Notes: generated by a model not told the origin, from the letters alone. A DNA stretch of 64,000 nt from UBA5951 sp009936885 (GCA_937996625.1 CALKVA010000020.1:62001-126000); one strand, 5' to 3'; counted from the stretch's first letter, positions 27,900 through 39,110 are shown. Program-made: numbers and translations.

Positions 27900-30035
27900 T
27901 CACCTTCGTCGAACTGGGCGTCTTCCAGACGGAGGTTGAATGGGCGCATTAATTTCAGCTTTTAACTTTGTATTTTGTGCTGATTTTGCCATCCCAGGAG
28001 CATCTAGTCCAAGCTGTTTATTTTCAATACGTTTTAATTCATCCCGCAATCTTGCAGCTTCTTCGAATTCAAGATTTGCAGCAGCATCACGCATTTTTGT
28101 CTCAAGCTCTGCAATTATGGTTGAAATGTCTTTTCCGTGCAGGCTTGCATCCTTGCTTCCTACTTTTACAGTTACCCTATCTGCTTTTTCGTAAACAGAA
28201 TCTAGAATATCAGTGATATCCTTTTTGATTGTCTCAGGTGTGATGCCATTGGCCTCGTTCCAAGCGGTTTGCTTATCGCGGCGTCTTTTAGTCTCATCAA
28301 TGGCATATTGCATGGAATCTGTAATCCTATCTGCATATAAAATCACTCTTCCTTCTGCATTTCTTGCGGCTCTGCCAATGGTTTGTATCAGCGACGTTCT
28401 AGAGCGCAAATACCCCTCCTTGTCAGCATCTAATATACCAACCAAAGCGCATTCAGGTATATCAAGCCCCTCTCTCAACAAATTAATACCTATCAGCACA
28501 TCAAACAGACCAAGTCTTAAGTCACGAATAATTTCAATTCGCTCCAATGTGTCCACATCTGAATGCACATATCGCACTTTAATACCTGCCTCATGCATAT
28601 ATTCTGTCAGTGCCTCTGCCATTTTTTTAGTAAGGGTCGTTACCAAAACACGGGTTCCATTAGCAGCGGCTTCTCTTGATTCAGCGATTATATCATCAAC
28701 CTGCGTTTCAATTGGCCTTACAATACATTCAGGATCAATCAGCCCTGTTGGCCGAACTACTTGCTCTACAAAAACCCCTCCTGTTTGTTCTAACTCCCAT
28801 TTTCCAGGTGTTGCAGAGACATGAATAGTCTGTGGCCTGAAATGCTCCCATTCTTCGAATTTTAATGGCCTATTATCAAGACAAGAGGGAAGCCTAAAAC
28901 CATATTCTGACAAGGTTGATTTACGGGCAAAATCCCCTTTATACATGGCTCCGATTTGAGGAACAGTAACATGACTTTCATCAACAATAAGAAGGGCATT
29001 TTTAGGCAAATATTCAAATAAGGTTGGGGGCGGCTCTCCTTGTTTTCTGCCTGACAGATATCTGGAATAATTTTCAATACCGTTACAACTACCGGTTGCT
29101 TCAATCATTTCGAGATCAAATTGTGTTCTCTGCTCGATCCGTTGTGCCTCTAGTAATTTACTACTTTCATTAAATTCCAATAATCTATCTTGTAACTCAG
29201 AGCCTATTAATTTTACAGCCTGTTGCAACGTTGGCCTTGGGGTAACATAATGCGAATTTGCAAACACAATGATTTTATCCAAGCTGGTTATTTTTTCACC
29301 TGTAAGAGGGTCAAACTCCCATATTTGTTCGATTTCGTCCCCAAACAGTGATATTCGCCACGCCCTATCCTCAAGGTGTGCTGGAAAAACCTCGATATTA
29401 TCTCCCCTTACTCGAAATGTTCCCCTGAAAAAGTTAAGGTCGTTTCTTTTATATTGAAGCTCGGTTAATCGGCGAAGTAATTTTTGCCGCTCTATTTCAC
29501 CGCCAGTCTGAAGCGATAAGGTCATTTCAGAATAAGTCTCAACAGAGCCAATACCGTATATGCACGATACGGATGCCACTATGATTACGTCATCACGTTC
29601 CAGCAAGGAGCGTGTCGCTGAGTGGCGAAGCCTGTCTATCTGCTCATTTATTGAAGATTCCTTTTCAATAAATAAATCAGAACGAGGAACATAAGCTTCT
29701 GGCTGATAATAATCATAATAAGAAACAAAATATTCTACAGCATTCTCTGGGAATAGCACTTTCATCTCACCATATAATTGTGCAGCTAATGTTTTATTCG
29801 GTGCCAAGATTAGAGCTGGTCTTTTGGATTGCTCAATAACATGCGCTATCGTAAAAGTCTTACCAGAGCCAGTAACCCCAAGCAAAACTTGATCCTTCTC
29901 ATTATCGGCAATTCCCTCCAGCAATGATGTTATCGCTTTGGGCTGATCGCCATTTGGTGCAAAATCGGACACAAGTTTAAAATCAGCAGATTCGCGAGGT
30001 CTGTTTGGAGGCAATATATCCATCTGAGTATCCAT
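27900..30035 (-). CDS. uvrB: Excinuclease ABC subunit B
   Basis: This 711-residue UvrB of nucleotide excision repair has Walker [11 protein letters not shown], the damage-verifying beta-hairpin [20 protein letters not shown], helicase motifs [11 protein letters not shown] and [12 protein letters not shown], and a C-terminal UVR domain ([20 protein letters not shown]) that binds UvrC. It is monocistronic and convergent with the hydantoinase-like gene. I saw no alphaproteobacterial LexA box (GTTC-N7-GTTC) in the 182 bases upstream. Confidence 0.97.
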   Translation of the reverse strand: MDTQMDILPPNRPRESADFKLVSDFAPNGDQPKAITSLLEGIADNEKDQVLLGVTGSGKTFTIAHVIEQSKRPALILAPNKTLAAQLYGEMKVLFPENAVEYFVSYYDYYQPEAYVPRSDLFIEKESSINEQIDRLRHSATRSLLERDDVIIVASVSCIYGIGSVETYSEMTLSLQTGGEIERQKLLRRLTELQYKRNDLNFFRGTFRVRGDNIEVFPAHLEDRAWRISLFGDEIEQIWEFDPLTGEKITSLDKIIVFANSHYVTPRPTLQQAVKLIGSELQDRLLEFNESSKLLEAQRIEQRTQFDLEMIEATGSCNGIENYSRYLSGRKQGEPPPTLFEYLPKNALLIVDESHVTVPQIGAMYKGDFARKSTLSEYGFRLPSCLDNRPLKFEEWEHFRPQTIHVSATPGKWELEQTGGVFVEQVVRPTGLIDPECIVRPIETQVDDIIAESREAAANGTRVLVTTLTKKMAEALTEYMHEAGIKVRYVHSDVDTLERIEIIRDLRLGLFDVLIGINLLREGLDIPECALVGILDADKEGYLRSRTSLIQTIGRAARNAEGRVILYADRITDSMQYAIDETKRRRDKQTAWNEANGITPETIKKDITDILDSVYEKADRVTVKVGSKDASLHGKDISTIIAELETKMRDAAANLEFEEAARLRDELKRIENKQLGLDAPGMAKSAQNTKLKAEINAPIQPPSGRRPVRRR

Positions 30036-30169
30036 GCTTATAATCTATGTCTTATAGTGAATTTTTGCTAGTGGCCTTGGGTAGAATTTTTTGTTTATAT
30101 TAGGGGGTATGTTAATCATTCATTCCCAATTCAAATTTCGTAAAAATCTATGGACATCTAGCAGAATGA

Positions 30170-31414
<1,245 letters not shown>

Positions 31415-31447
31415 ACTTAACACTAATTAACACTGCTATATTCTGGC

Positions 31448-31473
31448 TTATTTCGGTTTAAAGCCTGAAATAA
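31448..31473 (+). other. Inverted repeat upstream of msrP
   Basis: TTATTTCGG and CCTGAAATAA form a hairpin with a 7-base loop, placed 34 bases after the aminotransferase stop and just before the msrP ribosome site. It lacks a T run, so it may be a weak terminator, a leader structure or an operator. Confidence 0.35.
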
Positions 31474-31488
31474 ATAAAAGGAAACAGG

Positions 31489-32445
31489 ATGTACATTAAG
31501 CAAAAAAAATCATGGGAAATTTCCGAAAATGAGGCTACCTCTGAAACTCTTTATTTAAATAGGCGCAAATTACTTCAAGCAGCAGGTCTAGCAGGTGCTG
31601 GATTAATGATTGGCGGCACCCCGTCTTTTGCAGCTCCTATTAGCGGCTTTCCCCCAGTACGAAATCCTGAATATACATTAGACAGAGCCCTTACCTCTGA
31701 GCAAGATGCAACAACTTATACAAATTTCTATGAATTTGGTTCCTCAAAAAACATCTGGCGGAAGGCAAAAAAACTCAGCACAGACCCATGGCTTGTTACA
31801 ATTGATGGGCTTGTTGACTACCCTATTCAAATTGATGCAAGCGAGCTTGTTAAAAAGCTTGGCGGCATGGAAGAGCGATTATATCGACATCGTTGTGTAG
31901 AGGCATGGTCAATGGCTGTACCTTGGTCTGGCTTCTCCTTCTCAAATCTTGTTAAATTTGCCAGCCCAAAATCAGACGCAAAATATATTCGCATGGAAAC
32001 TTTTTTTGACCCTGATGTTGCACCAGGTCAAAAACAAAGCTGGTACCCATGGCCATATGTCGAAGGATTGACACTTAATGAAGCTCGGAACGAGCTTGCC
32101 TTTCTTGCGGTAGGGCTATTCGGAAAAGCTCTGCAAAATCAGAATGGAGCCCCCATTAGATTAGTTGTTCCTTGGAAATACGGTTTTAAATCCATTAAAT
32201 CCATTAAACGCTTCACCTTTACAAATGAGCGTCCCGTTAGTTTCTGGGAAGAGTTGAGCCCAAAAGAATATGGTTTCTGGGCCAATGTAAGCCCATGGGT
32301 TCCACATCCTAGATGGCCTCAAGATAGAGAGCGTGTATTAGGGGGTGGTTATGTTAAAACACAGCTTTATAACGGATATGAAGAAGAGGTCAGCTACCTT
32401 TATAAAAATAAATATACAAACGATAAAAGAGAGCTTTTTTACTAA
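31489..32445 (+). CDS. msrP: Protein-methionine-sulfoxide reductase catalytic subunit MsrP
   Basis: This 318-residue periplasmic molybdoenzyme (YedY family) repairs oxidised methionines in envelope proteins. It carries a Tat signal with the twin arginine in YLNRRKLLQAAGLAGAG (Arg25-Arg26) and a cleavage region near PSFAAP. The molybdenum-ligand cysteine is Cys136 in YRHRCVEAWSMAVPW. The domain is complete to the C-terminus. Its usual membrane haem partner, MsrQ (YedZ), is not adjacent: the next gene is a decayed porin on the other strand. MsrQ may be elsewhere in the genome. The ribosome site AGGAAACAGG precedes the ATG. Confidence 0.93.
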   Translation: MYIKQKKSWEISENEATSETLYLNRRKLLQAAGLAGAGLMIGGTPSFAAPISGFPPVRNPEYTLDRALTSEQDATTYTNFYEFGSSKNIWRKAKKLSTDPWLVTIDGLVDYPIQIDASELVKKLGGMEERLYRHRCVEAWSMAVPWSGFSFSNLVKFASPKSDAKYIRMETFFDPDVAPGQKQSWYPWPYVEGLTLNEARNELAFLAVGLFGKALQNQNGAPIRLVVPWKYGFKSIKSIKRFTFTNERPVSFWEELSPKEYGFWANVSPWVPHPRWPQDRERVLGGGYVKTQLYNGYEEEVSYLYKNKYTNDKRELFY

Positions 32446-32516
32446 GTAAAAACAAAGGCCACTTGATAGTTCAGATGACTTTTATATTAAGATTTTCTTA
32501 AAGTAGCAAAATCAAA

Positions 32517-33557
32517 TTAGAATGATGCCTTCAAGAAGAATGTTGTATAAGTAACATCATTGTCAGCATTTGGAGTGTCAGCAAACGTTACGTCCATTGA
32601 CTGGTATGTAATGCCTGTTTGTAAACCGGTAGCAATCGTATATGTAAGTGATACACCAATTTCACTATATTCGTCATCATTCTCTTTGTCATCTGCTGTT
32701 AGGTAAGATTCTGCAAGCTCTATAGAATCAGATGCAGAATAAGAAATACCGAAGGATGTATTGCTTACATCTACTTCAGATATATCCAATGTTTCATCCT
32801 GCTTAAGGTCGTTTGCTGCAATAGTAAAGCTAATCTTGTCTGTTGATAATGTAGCACCAAATGAAGACGCACTTGCATCAGCACTTGTGTTATCGTCGTC
32901 ATTCGCTTTACCAGCAGTTCTCAAACCAGCACCAATTTCAATATCAAGGCCACCAGCTGTTGTTTAATAGCTAAAACCGGCCTCAGTAGTGTCTGAGCTA
33001 GATGCGCTACCACCATCATCATTAGAAATGCCTAGAACAAAACCGCCAAAATTAGGTGAGGTATAGGTAACGGTGTTATGATTAGATTTATTAATCCAAT
33101 GAACATCCATCAAAGTTGATGATACGCCTGCCGCTTCTGCTGACAGAGTAAATCTATCAAAAAGCACATCTGTTCCATCTACAGCATAGTTATCGCCTGC
33201 TGTTGAATCACCAGCGCGGATACTACCACAGTCACCACCTAGAGATAATTCATAACCATCATTATCAAGACCATTATCAACACCATCATGGTTCAATACG
33301 ATAGCACTTTCAACGGCAATTTACAGTCCACTTTCTGTCACATCACTGTAAGCAACACTACGATTAGTTTGAGTTTCAGTCTTGGAATTATTTGCACCGC
33401 CAGTATTGGTAGCACCATCAGACCATGTATGATATACGAATTTACCACTGCCAGAGATGCTAATAATCTTATCAACGTGGGACATTGTTTCGGCTACTGC
33501 TGCATTTGTTAAACCAAATGCGACAAGAGTATTTGTTGTTAATAAAATTTGCGCTTA
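32517..33557 (-). pseudogene. Outer-membrane porin gene with in-frame stops and no start
   Basis: One minus-strand frame of 347 codons reads as a porin. It has a signal-peptide-like start (KILLTT, then VAFGLTNAAVAE), Gly/Asp/Asn-rich loops and alternating strands, and a C-terminal Phe (TTFFLKASF) typical of barrel insertion. It is broken by TAA at 33323-33321 and TAA at 32966-32964. No ATG, GTG or TTG precedes the signal region; instead there is a TAA at 33557-33555. The reading frame is kept through both stops, so the damage is point mutation rather than indels. In marine alphaproteobacteria such porins admit small solutes. It lies alone between msrP and the pomAB genes. Confidence 0.8.
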
Positions 33558-33834
33558 ATACGGCTCTGAAATAAAATTATTTTTCGGCGGCACCATCTTT
33601 TACCATACCTTCTTAGTAAGTGAGGTTAGGCTAGGGGCGTTCATATTTTGGATATATGCGGTTTTTGTGTTTTTTAATAGCTTTAGGTATTTAGCTGTTG
33701 CAAAATTACAACAAGTTGGTTTTTGCTACATTGCTATATTTTGGCAAGCTCTGGATTCTGAAACTATCGAGCAAGCACTATCGAGCTTTAGATGTAAAGC
33801 AGGAACTATTTGGTAACAGACGATCTATATTATA

Positions 33835-35016
33835 CTAATAATTAATAACTATTTCGATTCTTCTGTTTTTAGCACGCCCTGCCGCTGTATCATTAGGCTC
33901 AATTGGTTGAGATTCACCAAAGCTAACTGCCTGCATCCTGTCAGCAGTAACAAGGGCCGTTGCTTCTATCGACTGAACAACACTTGAGGCACGAGCAGCA
34001 GCCAAATCCCAATTATCCCTAAATCTGGAGCCAAATATTAATGGCACATTATCAGTATGTCCTGACACGTCTATCATGCTTGTGCCATCTGCACTAACAG
34101 TTGCGATTTGAGACATAATCTGCTTTGCTTCATCGGTAAGCTCTGCCGACCCTGATGGAAACGCTCCGCCAGACCCAACGGTTACAATTACCTTATCATC
34201 AATTCGCTCAACAGCGACAAGCCCCTGATCTATTTCCTGTTTTAAAGCGACCTGCAAGGCTTGTTCTGCTAACTCTGCTTTTTGTTCTTTTTCTTGTTGT
34301 TGCTCGCCATCAATATCGCTATCAGATGTTTTTGTATTCTCTTCTGAGCGTTGGGCTGCTAGTGCTAATTCCTCGAGTTTTTCCTCTAGACCACCAAACA
34401 GAATTTCTTGATCTGCTTTGCCTGTAGCCTGTTTTACCTTCTCAATCGCATCTAACGTTTCCTGCAGCATCTGTGGCAAGTTTTCATCTGCATCTGATTT
34501 AAAATTAACAACTACGTTCTCGCCAAGAGATTCAATCTCAACATCCCCTCGGTCTATAGCCGATTGAAGTTGGGCTGCTAGTTCTGCCGTTTCTAGCATT
34601 TTGCCAGATCCATCATCCTCGCCTCCAGCCTCGCCGCCTTCAGCGCCTTCGCCCTTTTCGACTTTTGTCTCAACTTCCGGCTTTAGTGTTTCCGTGGTTT
34701 GCTGAGTTATCTCCTTAATAAGTGCAGGGTCAGGAGATGGGCTGAAATTCAATGAAAGTATGGTCGTACCCTTGGGTGGTTCCATAACAGGAACAACACG
34801 CTGTACCCCAAACGCATTTTTAAGAGAACCTGAAATTTGCTTAAATTTAGGGACATTAAATTCCGCAAACGACAAAATCAGAACAAAGAAGGCCATTAGA
34901 AGTGTCGCCATATCCGCAAATGTAGCCATCCATGCAGGGGCTCCTACAGGGGGGCATTTGGGACATTCCTCTTCTTCTTCTTCAATCTCTTCTTCTTTTT
35001 CAGCGGCTTCTGCCAT
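33835..35016 (-). CDS. pomB: Flagellar stator protein PomB/MotB
   Basis: This 393-residue stator B-subunit opens with a very acidic run and CPKCPPVGAPAWM, as in Vibrio PomB. A single membrane helix, FADMATLLMAFFVLILSF, holds the ion-binding Asp35. A long polar, Gln/Glu-rich periplasmic linker (about residues 70-270) leads to an OmpA domain with IDVSGHTDNVPLIFGS, NWDLAAARASSVVQ and AKNRRIEIVI. The PomB-like start suggests sodium rather than proton drive. It is 57 bases after pomA in the same direction. No other flagellar genes are in the window. Confidence 0.92.
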   Translation of the reverse strand: MAEAAEKEEEIEEEEEECPKCPPVGAPAWMATFADMATLLMAFFVLILSFAEFNVPKFKQISGSLKNAFGVQRVVPVMEPPKGTTILSLNFSPSPDPALIKEITQQTTETLKPEVETKVEKGEGAEGGEAGGEDDGSGKMLETAELAAQLQSAIDRGDVEIESLGENVVVNFKSDADENLPQMLQETLDAIEKVKQATGKADQEILFGGLEEKLEELALAAQRSEENTKTSDSDIDGEQQQEKEQKAELAEQALQVALKQEIDQGLVAVERIDDKVIVTVGSGGAFPSGSAELTDEAKQIMSQIATVSADGTSMIDVSGHTDNVPLIFGSRFRDNWDLAAARASSVVQSIEATALVTADRMQAVSFGESQPIEPNDTAAGRAKNRRIEIVINY

Positions 35017-35073
35017 GCTATCCTCACATAATTAGGCTTATGATTACCTTATTAAAAAGGCATCCGACAGCTG

Positions 35074-35835
35074 TTAAGCTGCTTCTAGCGCCTCTTGTAC
35101 TTTTGGCGATAGATTTGCTGCCATAATATCTTGAATGTTTCTTGGCGACTCACCGCGGGATATATTTCGCAAGCCAAGAACCACCATTTCACGATAAACC
35201 ACTTCGTAAGCGGTATAATTTTCCAGTTTCGTTACCATCGGCCCAAAAATCACATTTGCTATGAAGGCACCATATAATGTGGTGAGAAGAGCAACTGCCA
35301 TCGCAGGTCCAATTGCTTTTGGGTCAGCCATGTTTCCAAGCATCAACACCAATCCAATAAGGGTTCCAATCATGCCCATCGCTGGCGCTGTATCTACCCA
35401 TGCTTTAATAACACCCTGACCTTCTTCGTGACGTATTTTCATTGCTTTTATTTCTTGATTTAATTGCGTAGTGAGTTTGCCTTCATCGGCTCCGTCCACA
35501 AGCATCTGCAAACCCTTAGCAAAAAACTTGTCTGGCACATCTTGTCCCTCAAGTGCCATCATACCATCTTTTCGCGCGATACCGGCTAATTCTACCATAC
35601 GTGTAATTAAATCTTCCTGTTTTCCAAGCCCCGGCATAAAAGTCTTTGCCATCGACCCAAAACTTCCGAGAAACACGCCCATAGGTGCCATGTACATAAC
35701 AGCGAAAAATGTTCCTCCAAAAACTATTAGTACCGATGGAGCGTTCCAGAATGGGCCAACACCACCGCCACTAATCATTGCGTAGATAATCATACCAACG
35801 GCACCTAGAAGACCAATAAGTGAAGCTAAATCCAT
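35074..35835 (-). CDS. pomA: Flagellar stator protein PomA/MotA
   Basis: This 253-residue A-subunit has four membrane helices. Its start, MDLASLIGLLGAVGMIIYAM, and the later segment APAMGMIGTLIGLVLMLGNM are very close to Vibrio PomA, as is DPKAIGPAMAVALLTTLYGA. The start is ATG at 35835 rather than the TTG six codons upstream. PomA and PomB form the ion channel that turns the flagellar rotor. The operon is divergent from a DUF1566-type gene across 153 bases. Confidence 0.94.
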   Translation of the reverse strand: MDLASLIGLLGAVGMIIYAMISGGGVGPFWNAPSVLIVFGGTFFAVMYMAPMGVFLGSFGSMAKTFMPGLGKQEDLITRMVELAGIARKDGMMALEGQDVPDKFFAKGLQMLVDGADEGKLTTQLNQEIKAMKIRHEEGQGVIKAWVDTAPAMGMIGTLIGLVLMLGNMADPKAIGPAMAVALLTTLYGAFIANVIFGPMVTKLENYTAYEVVYREMVVLGLRNISRGESPRNIQDIMAANLSPKVQEALEAA

Positions 35836-35988
35836 AATAAAAAACCAACCCAATTTGAATAATTTGGTACTAAAGTTGCAAGATTGATACCAAATTTCGA
35901 CACAGATGACGATTTTTGTTATCGTTTATAATTACGACATAGAATATGTTTTATTAGATTATGGTAATTTTCTAACAAGGATGCAAGT

Positions 35989-36486
35989 ATGCCGGTTTTC
36001 TGCACAATAAAATTTATCTTCAGTTTAATGGGCATTATGTGCTCGATTTTAACAACAACGCTTGCTTTTGCTAACAATGCCCAATTTATAGCGAAAGATC
36101 ACATTGTAATCGACCTTCAATCTGGAGTGGAATGGCTTAGATGTAGTGTCGGTCAGAGATGGGATGGTGCACAATGTGTGGGTGAGATAGTCAAACTCAA
36201 TCAAGAGATGTCTGTTCAGGCTATTGAGCTTGCAGATGAACAATTGGGCGGAAACTGGCGCCTTCCAACACGTGAGGAGTTAGAAAACATCGTCTGCCAT
36301 GAATGTAGCCGGCCTAAAATAGATGCATCGATTTTCCCAAACACACCTGCAGAGCCATTTTGGACAGGAGAGCAGAATAAATATTCCCCGCGTCATGTAT
36401 GGTCTGTCAATTTTTTCACAGGTCATACATATGGCAGGTTTATGCCATTCCAAGATTTGGTGATTAGACTTGTTCGGGACCGTTAG
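35989..36486 (+). CDS. Exported DUF1566 (Lcl C-terminal-like) protein
   Basis: This 165-residue protein has an N-terminal hydrophobic signal (about residues 6-27, ending near TTTLAFA). A DUF1566-type domain follows: VIDLQSGVEWLRC, LGGNWRLPTREELENIV, FPNTPAEPFWTGEQ and HVWSVNFFTGHTYG. Such domains occur in secreted or surface proteins, often with sugar- or adhesion-related architecture, but have no settled function. Four cysteines could form disulphides. The start is ATG at 35989 with AAGGA upstream. Its 3' end overlaps the opposite-strand gene at 36464-36727 by 23 bases. Confidence 0.8.
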   Translation: MPVFCTIKFIFSLMGIMCSILTTTLAFANNAQFIAKDHIVIDLQSGVEWLRCSVGQRWDGAQCVGEIVKLNQEMSVQAIELADEQLGGNWRLPTREELENIVCHECSRPKIDASIFPNTPAEPFWTGEQNKYSPRHVWSVNFFTGHTYGRFMPFQDLVIRLVRDR

Positions 36487-36727
36487 CGTTATCTTTCGAT
36501 TTATCCAACAACCAAAAAGAAAATTTTATTGAGAATAAAAACCCACCAGCTATCCAGATTGCGGCGGCGATTCCCTCAGCAGTCACCATGCTCAAAAAAC
36601 GCAAATTATCCCCGCCTACTAAGCCCAATATCACAATAAACATCGTAGCTATTATAAACGTTCTAATTATTCTGCAACGTTTACAGCCTACTCCTCTTTG
36701 AGCCATATTTCTACTTGAGGTAATCAT
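36464..36727 (-). CDS. Small membrane protein with CxxC motif
   Basis: This 87-residue protein has two membrane helices, at about 22-42 (RTFIIATMFIVILGLVGG) and 47-74 (EGIAAAIWIAGGFLF), and a CKRC motif on the N-terminal side. A later in-frame ATG at 36706 (MAQRGVGCKRCR) is an alternative start. The function is unknown. It overlaps the end of the DUF1566 gene tail to tail and lies upstream of the region before rpoN. Its membrane topology supports a real gene, but no family is recognised. Confidence 0.6.
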   Translation of the reverse strand: MITSSRNMAQRGVGCKRCRIIRTFIIATMFIVILGLVGGDNLRFLSMVTAEGIAAAIWIAGGFLFSIKFSFWLLDKSKDNANGPEQV

Positions 36728-37013
36728 ATAACAACCCGAATTATTCCTGTTCTTTAATTTTAGACGCTTATAGCAGACTAATTTTTCCTACTTATTATTA
36801 TCACAAATCAAATTCCGTGCCAAATCGCATTATTATAACAAAATGGAATGTCTATTATTTGACATGAAAAATTTTATGCTGGAAGTAAATAATGTAACAA
36901 ACTGTTTTAATTATATTTTTTTGTCAAAAAACCAACTACAGCCAACGTCAAATTAAGATTTTGCTATTTAATATATTACGTATTTAAGGTGGTTGCATAA
37001 ACAGGAGGTTCTT

Positions 37014-38516
37014 ATGCAACTTATGCCATCATTAGGTCAAAGACAAAAACAATCACTGGTCATGACACCTCAATTGCAGCAAGCGATAAAGCTGTTGCAG
37101 ATGACGAATCTGGATATAAAAAACTATCTGGAAAGCCAGGTTCTTGAAAATCCTTTTCTGGAGGTGCAGTCGCAGGAAACACTCCTCCAATCGCTTCCAT
37201 CTTCGCAAAATTCTCCAACCTCTGACACCCAACTAGAAAATCAGCCGGAAATGCAACCAGTAGATTCCAACTCCGCCGCTGTGAGTAATGATCCTACAGA
37301 GCACGCAGATTTTGATAATCGCTACAGCTCATCCTCCTTAGATTTAGGAAATAGCCAACCCAAAAACCATGTTGCTGATTCTAATTGGGATGACATTATG
37401 TCAAATGTGGCAGGACAACCCGATAATTTAAACACACATATTTTACGCCAAATTGATCTCAATATTAAGGATACACAAGAAAAGTTCATCGCCTGTATGC
37501 TTGCTGATGCAATAGAGGCATCAGGCTGGCTTGGCCAATCTTGCTCTGAAATTGCCTCTCACTGTAATTGCGAGGTAGAACAGATAGAAATAGTTTTAAG
37601 TAAGCTACAAACTTTTGAGCCCGCAGGCATATTTGCAAGAACCTTATCAGAGTGCCTGACATTGCAGGCAAAAGAAAAGGGGAGTTATGATAACATAATG
37701 GCAACTATTCTTGACAATCTTGAATTGCTTGGTAAAGGAGAGCTCGCAATCTTGGCAAGAAAGGCAAATGCAGAAATAGCAGATATCGCCAAAAGATTAC
37801 AGATAATCAGAAGCTTTAATCCAAAACCAACGGCCTCGTTTGATACCGAATATCTAGCGGTGAATGCGCCAGACATTATTGTGCGTGAGAGCTCTGATGG
37901 ATTAGTTGTAGATCTTAATCGCTCCACCTTGCCTTCTCTTGTTATTAATGAAGCGTATGTAAACGAAATAAATAAAGGTGCGAGGAACAGGCAAGATGAG
38001 GAGATAAAATCTTTTACGTCTGATTCAGTCAGCTCGGCACGCTGGCTAAAACGCTCACTTGAGCAACGTAATAATACCACATTAAAAATCGCAGGCGAAA
38101 TCGTTAATCAGCAATCAGACTTTTTTAAAGAAGGTTTGTCTGGCTTAAAGCCCCTTTCTCTAAAAGATGTTGCAACAGCTGTAAATATGCATGAAAGTAC
38201 GGTTAGCCGAGTTACAAGCGGGCTTCTTATGGCAACTCCAAAGGGATGTTTTACACTAAAATCTTTCTTTAGTGTATCCATTGCTGCAACAGAATCTGGC
38301 GATGGAACGGCGGCGGCGGCTGTTCGCGATTTAATAAAGACAATTATTTCAAATGAATTACCAAAAAAGCCATTAAGCGATGATGCAATAGCAGCCTTAG
38401 TCAGCGAAAAAGGAATTAAGCTTGCGCGTCGAACAGTTGCAAAATACAGAGAAATGATGCGCATACCATCTTCATCAGAGCGCAGGCGCCAAGCAAAATT
38501 AAACATAGCTATCTAA
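37014..38516 (+). CDS. rpoN: RNA polymerase sigma-54 factor
   Basis: This 500-residue sigma-54 starts with MQLMPSLGQRQKQSLVMTPQ, the region I that contacts activators. An acidic Gln/Ser-rich region II follows, then the core-binding region, and near the C-terminus the RpoN box ARRTVAKYREMMRIPSSS. The start is ATG at 37014 because AGGAGG (37002-37007) lies 6 bases before it; the frame is open further upstream. The usual followers in proteobacteria (hpf, ptsN) are absent: 600 bases with repeats and one possible small gene come next. Targets may include flagellar and nitrogen genes, not shown here. Confidence 0.96.
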   Translation: MQLMPSLGQRQKQSLVMTPQLQQAIKLLQMTNLDIKNYLESQVLENPFLEVQSQETLLQSLPSSQNSPTSDTQLENQPEMQPVDSNSAAVSNDPTEHADFDNRYSSSSLDLGNSQPKNHVADSNWDDIMSNVAGQPDNLNTHILRQIDLNIKDTQEKFIACMLADAIEASGWLGQSCSEIASHCNCEVEQIEIVLSKLQTFEPAGIFARTLSECLTLQAKEKGSYDNIMATILDNLELLGKGELAILARKANAEIADIAKRLQIIRSFNPKPTASFDTEYLAVNAPDIIVRESSDGLVVDLNRSTLPSLVINEAYVNEINKGARNRQDEEIKSFTSDSVSSARWLKRSLEQRNNTTLKIAGEIVNQQSDFFKEGLSGLKPLSLKDVATAVNMHESTVSRVTSGLLMATPKGCFTLKSFFSVSIAATESGDGTAAAAVRDLIKTIISNELPKKPLSDDAIAALVSEKGIKLARRTVAKYREMMRIPSSSERRRQAKLNIAI

Positions 38517-38650
38517 ATTTAAATTATCATAATAAGGTTGAATTTGAGTTTTTACTCGTAAAGGCATGAATAGAACTGGGGCTTAAAATGCCCAAAATTA
38601 ACGAAAGGGGTGAATTGCTAGGGGTTTTTTCGTAAAACAAATTATAAAAA

Positions 38651-38719
38651 CCCAAATTTACAAATTATATTTGTATATATAAAAAAAGAGCGAGGCAAAA
38701 ATAATTTGTAAAAATTGGG
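38651..38719. repeat. Imperfect inverted repeat downstream of rpoN
   Basis: CCCAAATTTACAAATTAT (38651-38668) is repeated inverted at 38701-38719 with one extra base, around a 32-base AT-rich centre. It is too AT-rich and lacks the T run of an ordinary terminator. It lies in a 220-base stretch (38517-38740) where I see no gene. It might be a small non-autonomous element or a long hairpin in the rpoN 3' region. Confidence 0.5.
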
Positions 38720-38740
38720 CTTACTTATAAACCCTATTTC

Positions 38741-38947
38741 TTATCCAAAAATCGGTTCTGATTGCGTCCAAGGTGCCAAGAAAGGCGCGATAGAAACTTG
38801 TGTTGATGATTCTTCATTATCCTCATCATCGAACCTTACTAACTCAATCCCCATAAGCGCTGGTTCTGCATTCAAAATATTACGATCTGTTTTATAATCT
38901 TTTTTATGGTTTGCTGGGATTATAATTCCCTGTAACTGACTATGCAT
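38741..38947 (-). CDS. Possible small acidic protein, unrecognised
   Basis: This 68-codon frame starts at ATG 38947 with AGGGA about nine bases upstream. It contains a basic N-terminal half (IIIPANHKKDYKTDRN) and an acidic patch (RFDDEDNEESS). No family is recognised. A plus-strand frame of similar length covers the same bases, so coding is not secure. I list it because of the ribosome site and because nothing else fills the gap. Confidence 0.35.
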   Translation of the reverse strand: MHSQLQGIIIPANHKKDYKTDRNILNAEPALMGIELVRFDDEDNEESSTQVSIAPFLAPWTQSEPIFG

Positions 38948-39110
38948 AATCTGGTTTCCCTGTATTCATTTGAGTACTTGAGACACTGCATTTTTTATGC
39001 CACCACTAACAAAAAACACAAATTTCTTGCATATTTTTTAGAGCTGGTATTTTAAATCAGGTGTTTTAAATCAGGAAAATTCGCATATGAAAATGTGATA
39101 TATGTAAGGG

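Noticed and set aside
28213..28824. Plus-strand 203-codon frame
   Set aside because: It is antisense to uvrB, whose frame is complete and strongly conserved; long shadow frames are common opposite such genes.
33771..33792. Direct repeat of CTATCGAGC in the spacer before pomB
   Set aside because: Two short copies only, with no symmetry or link to a promoter; it could easily be chance.
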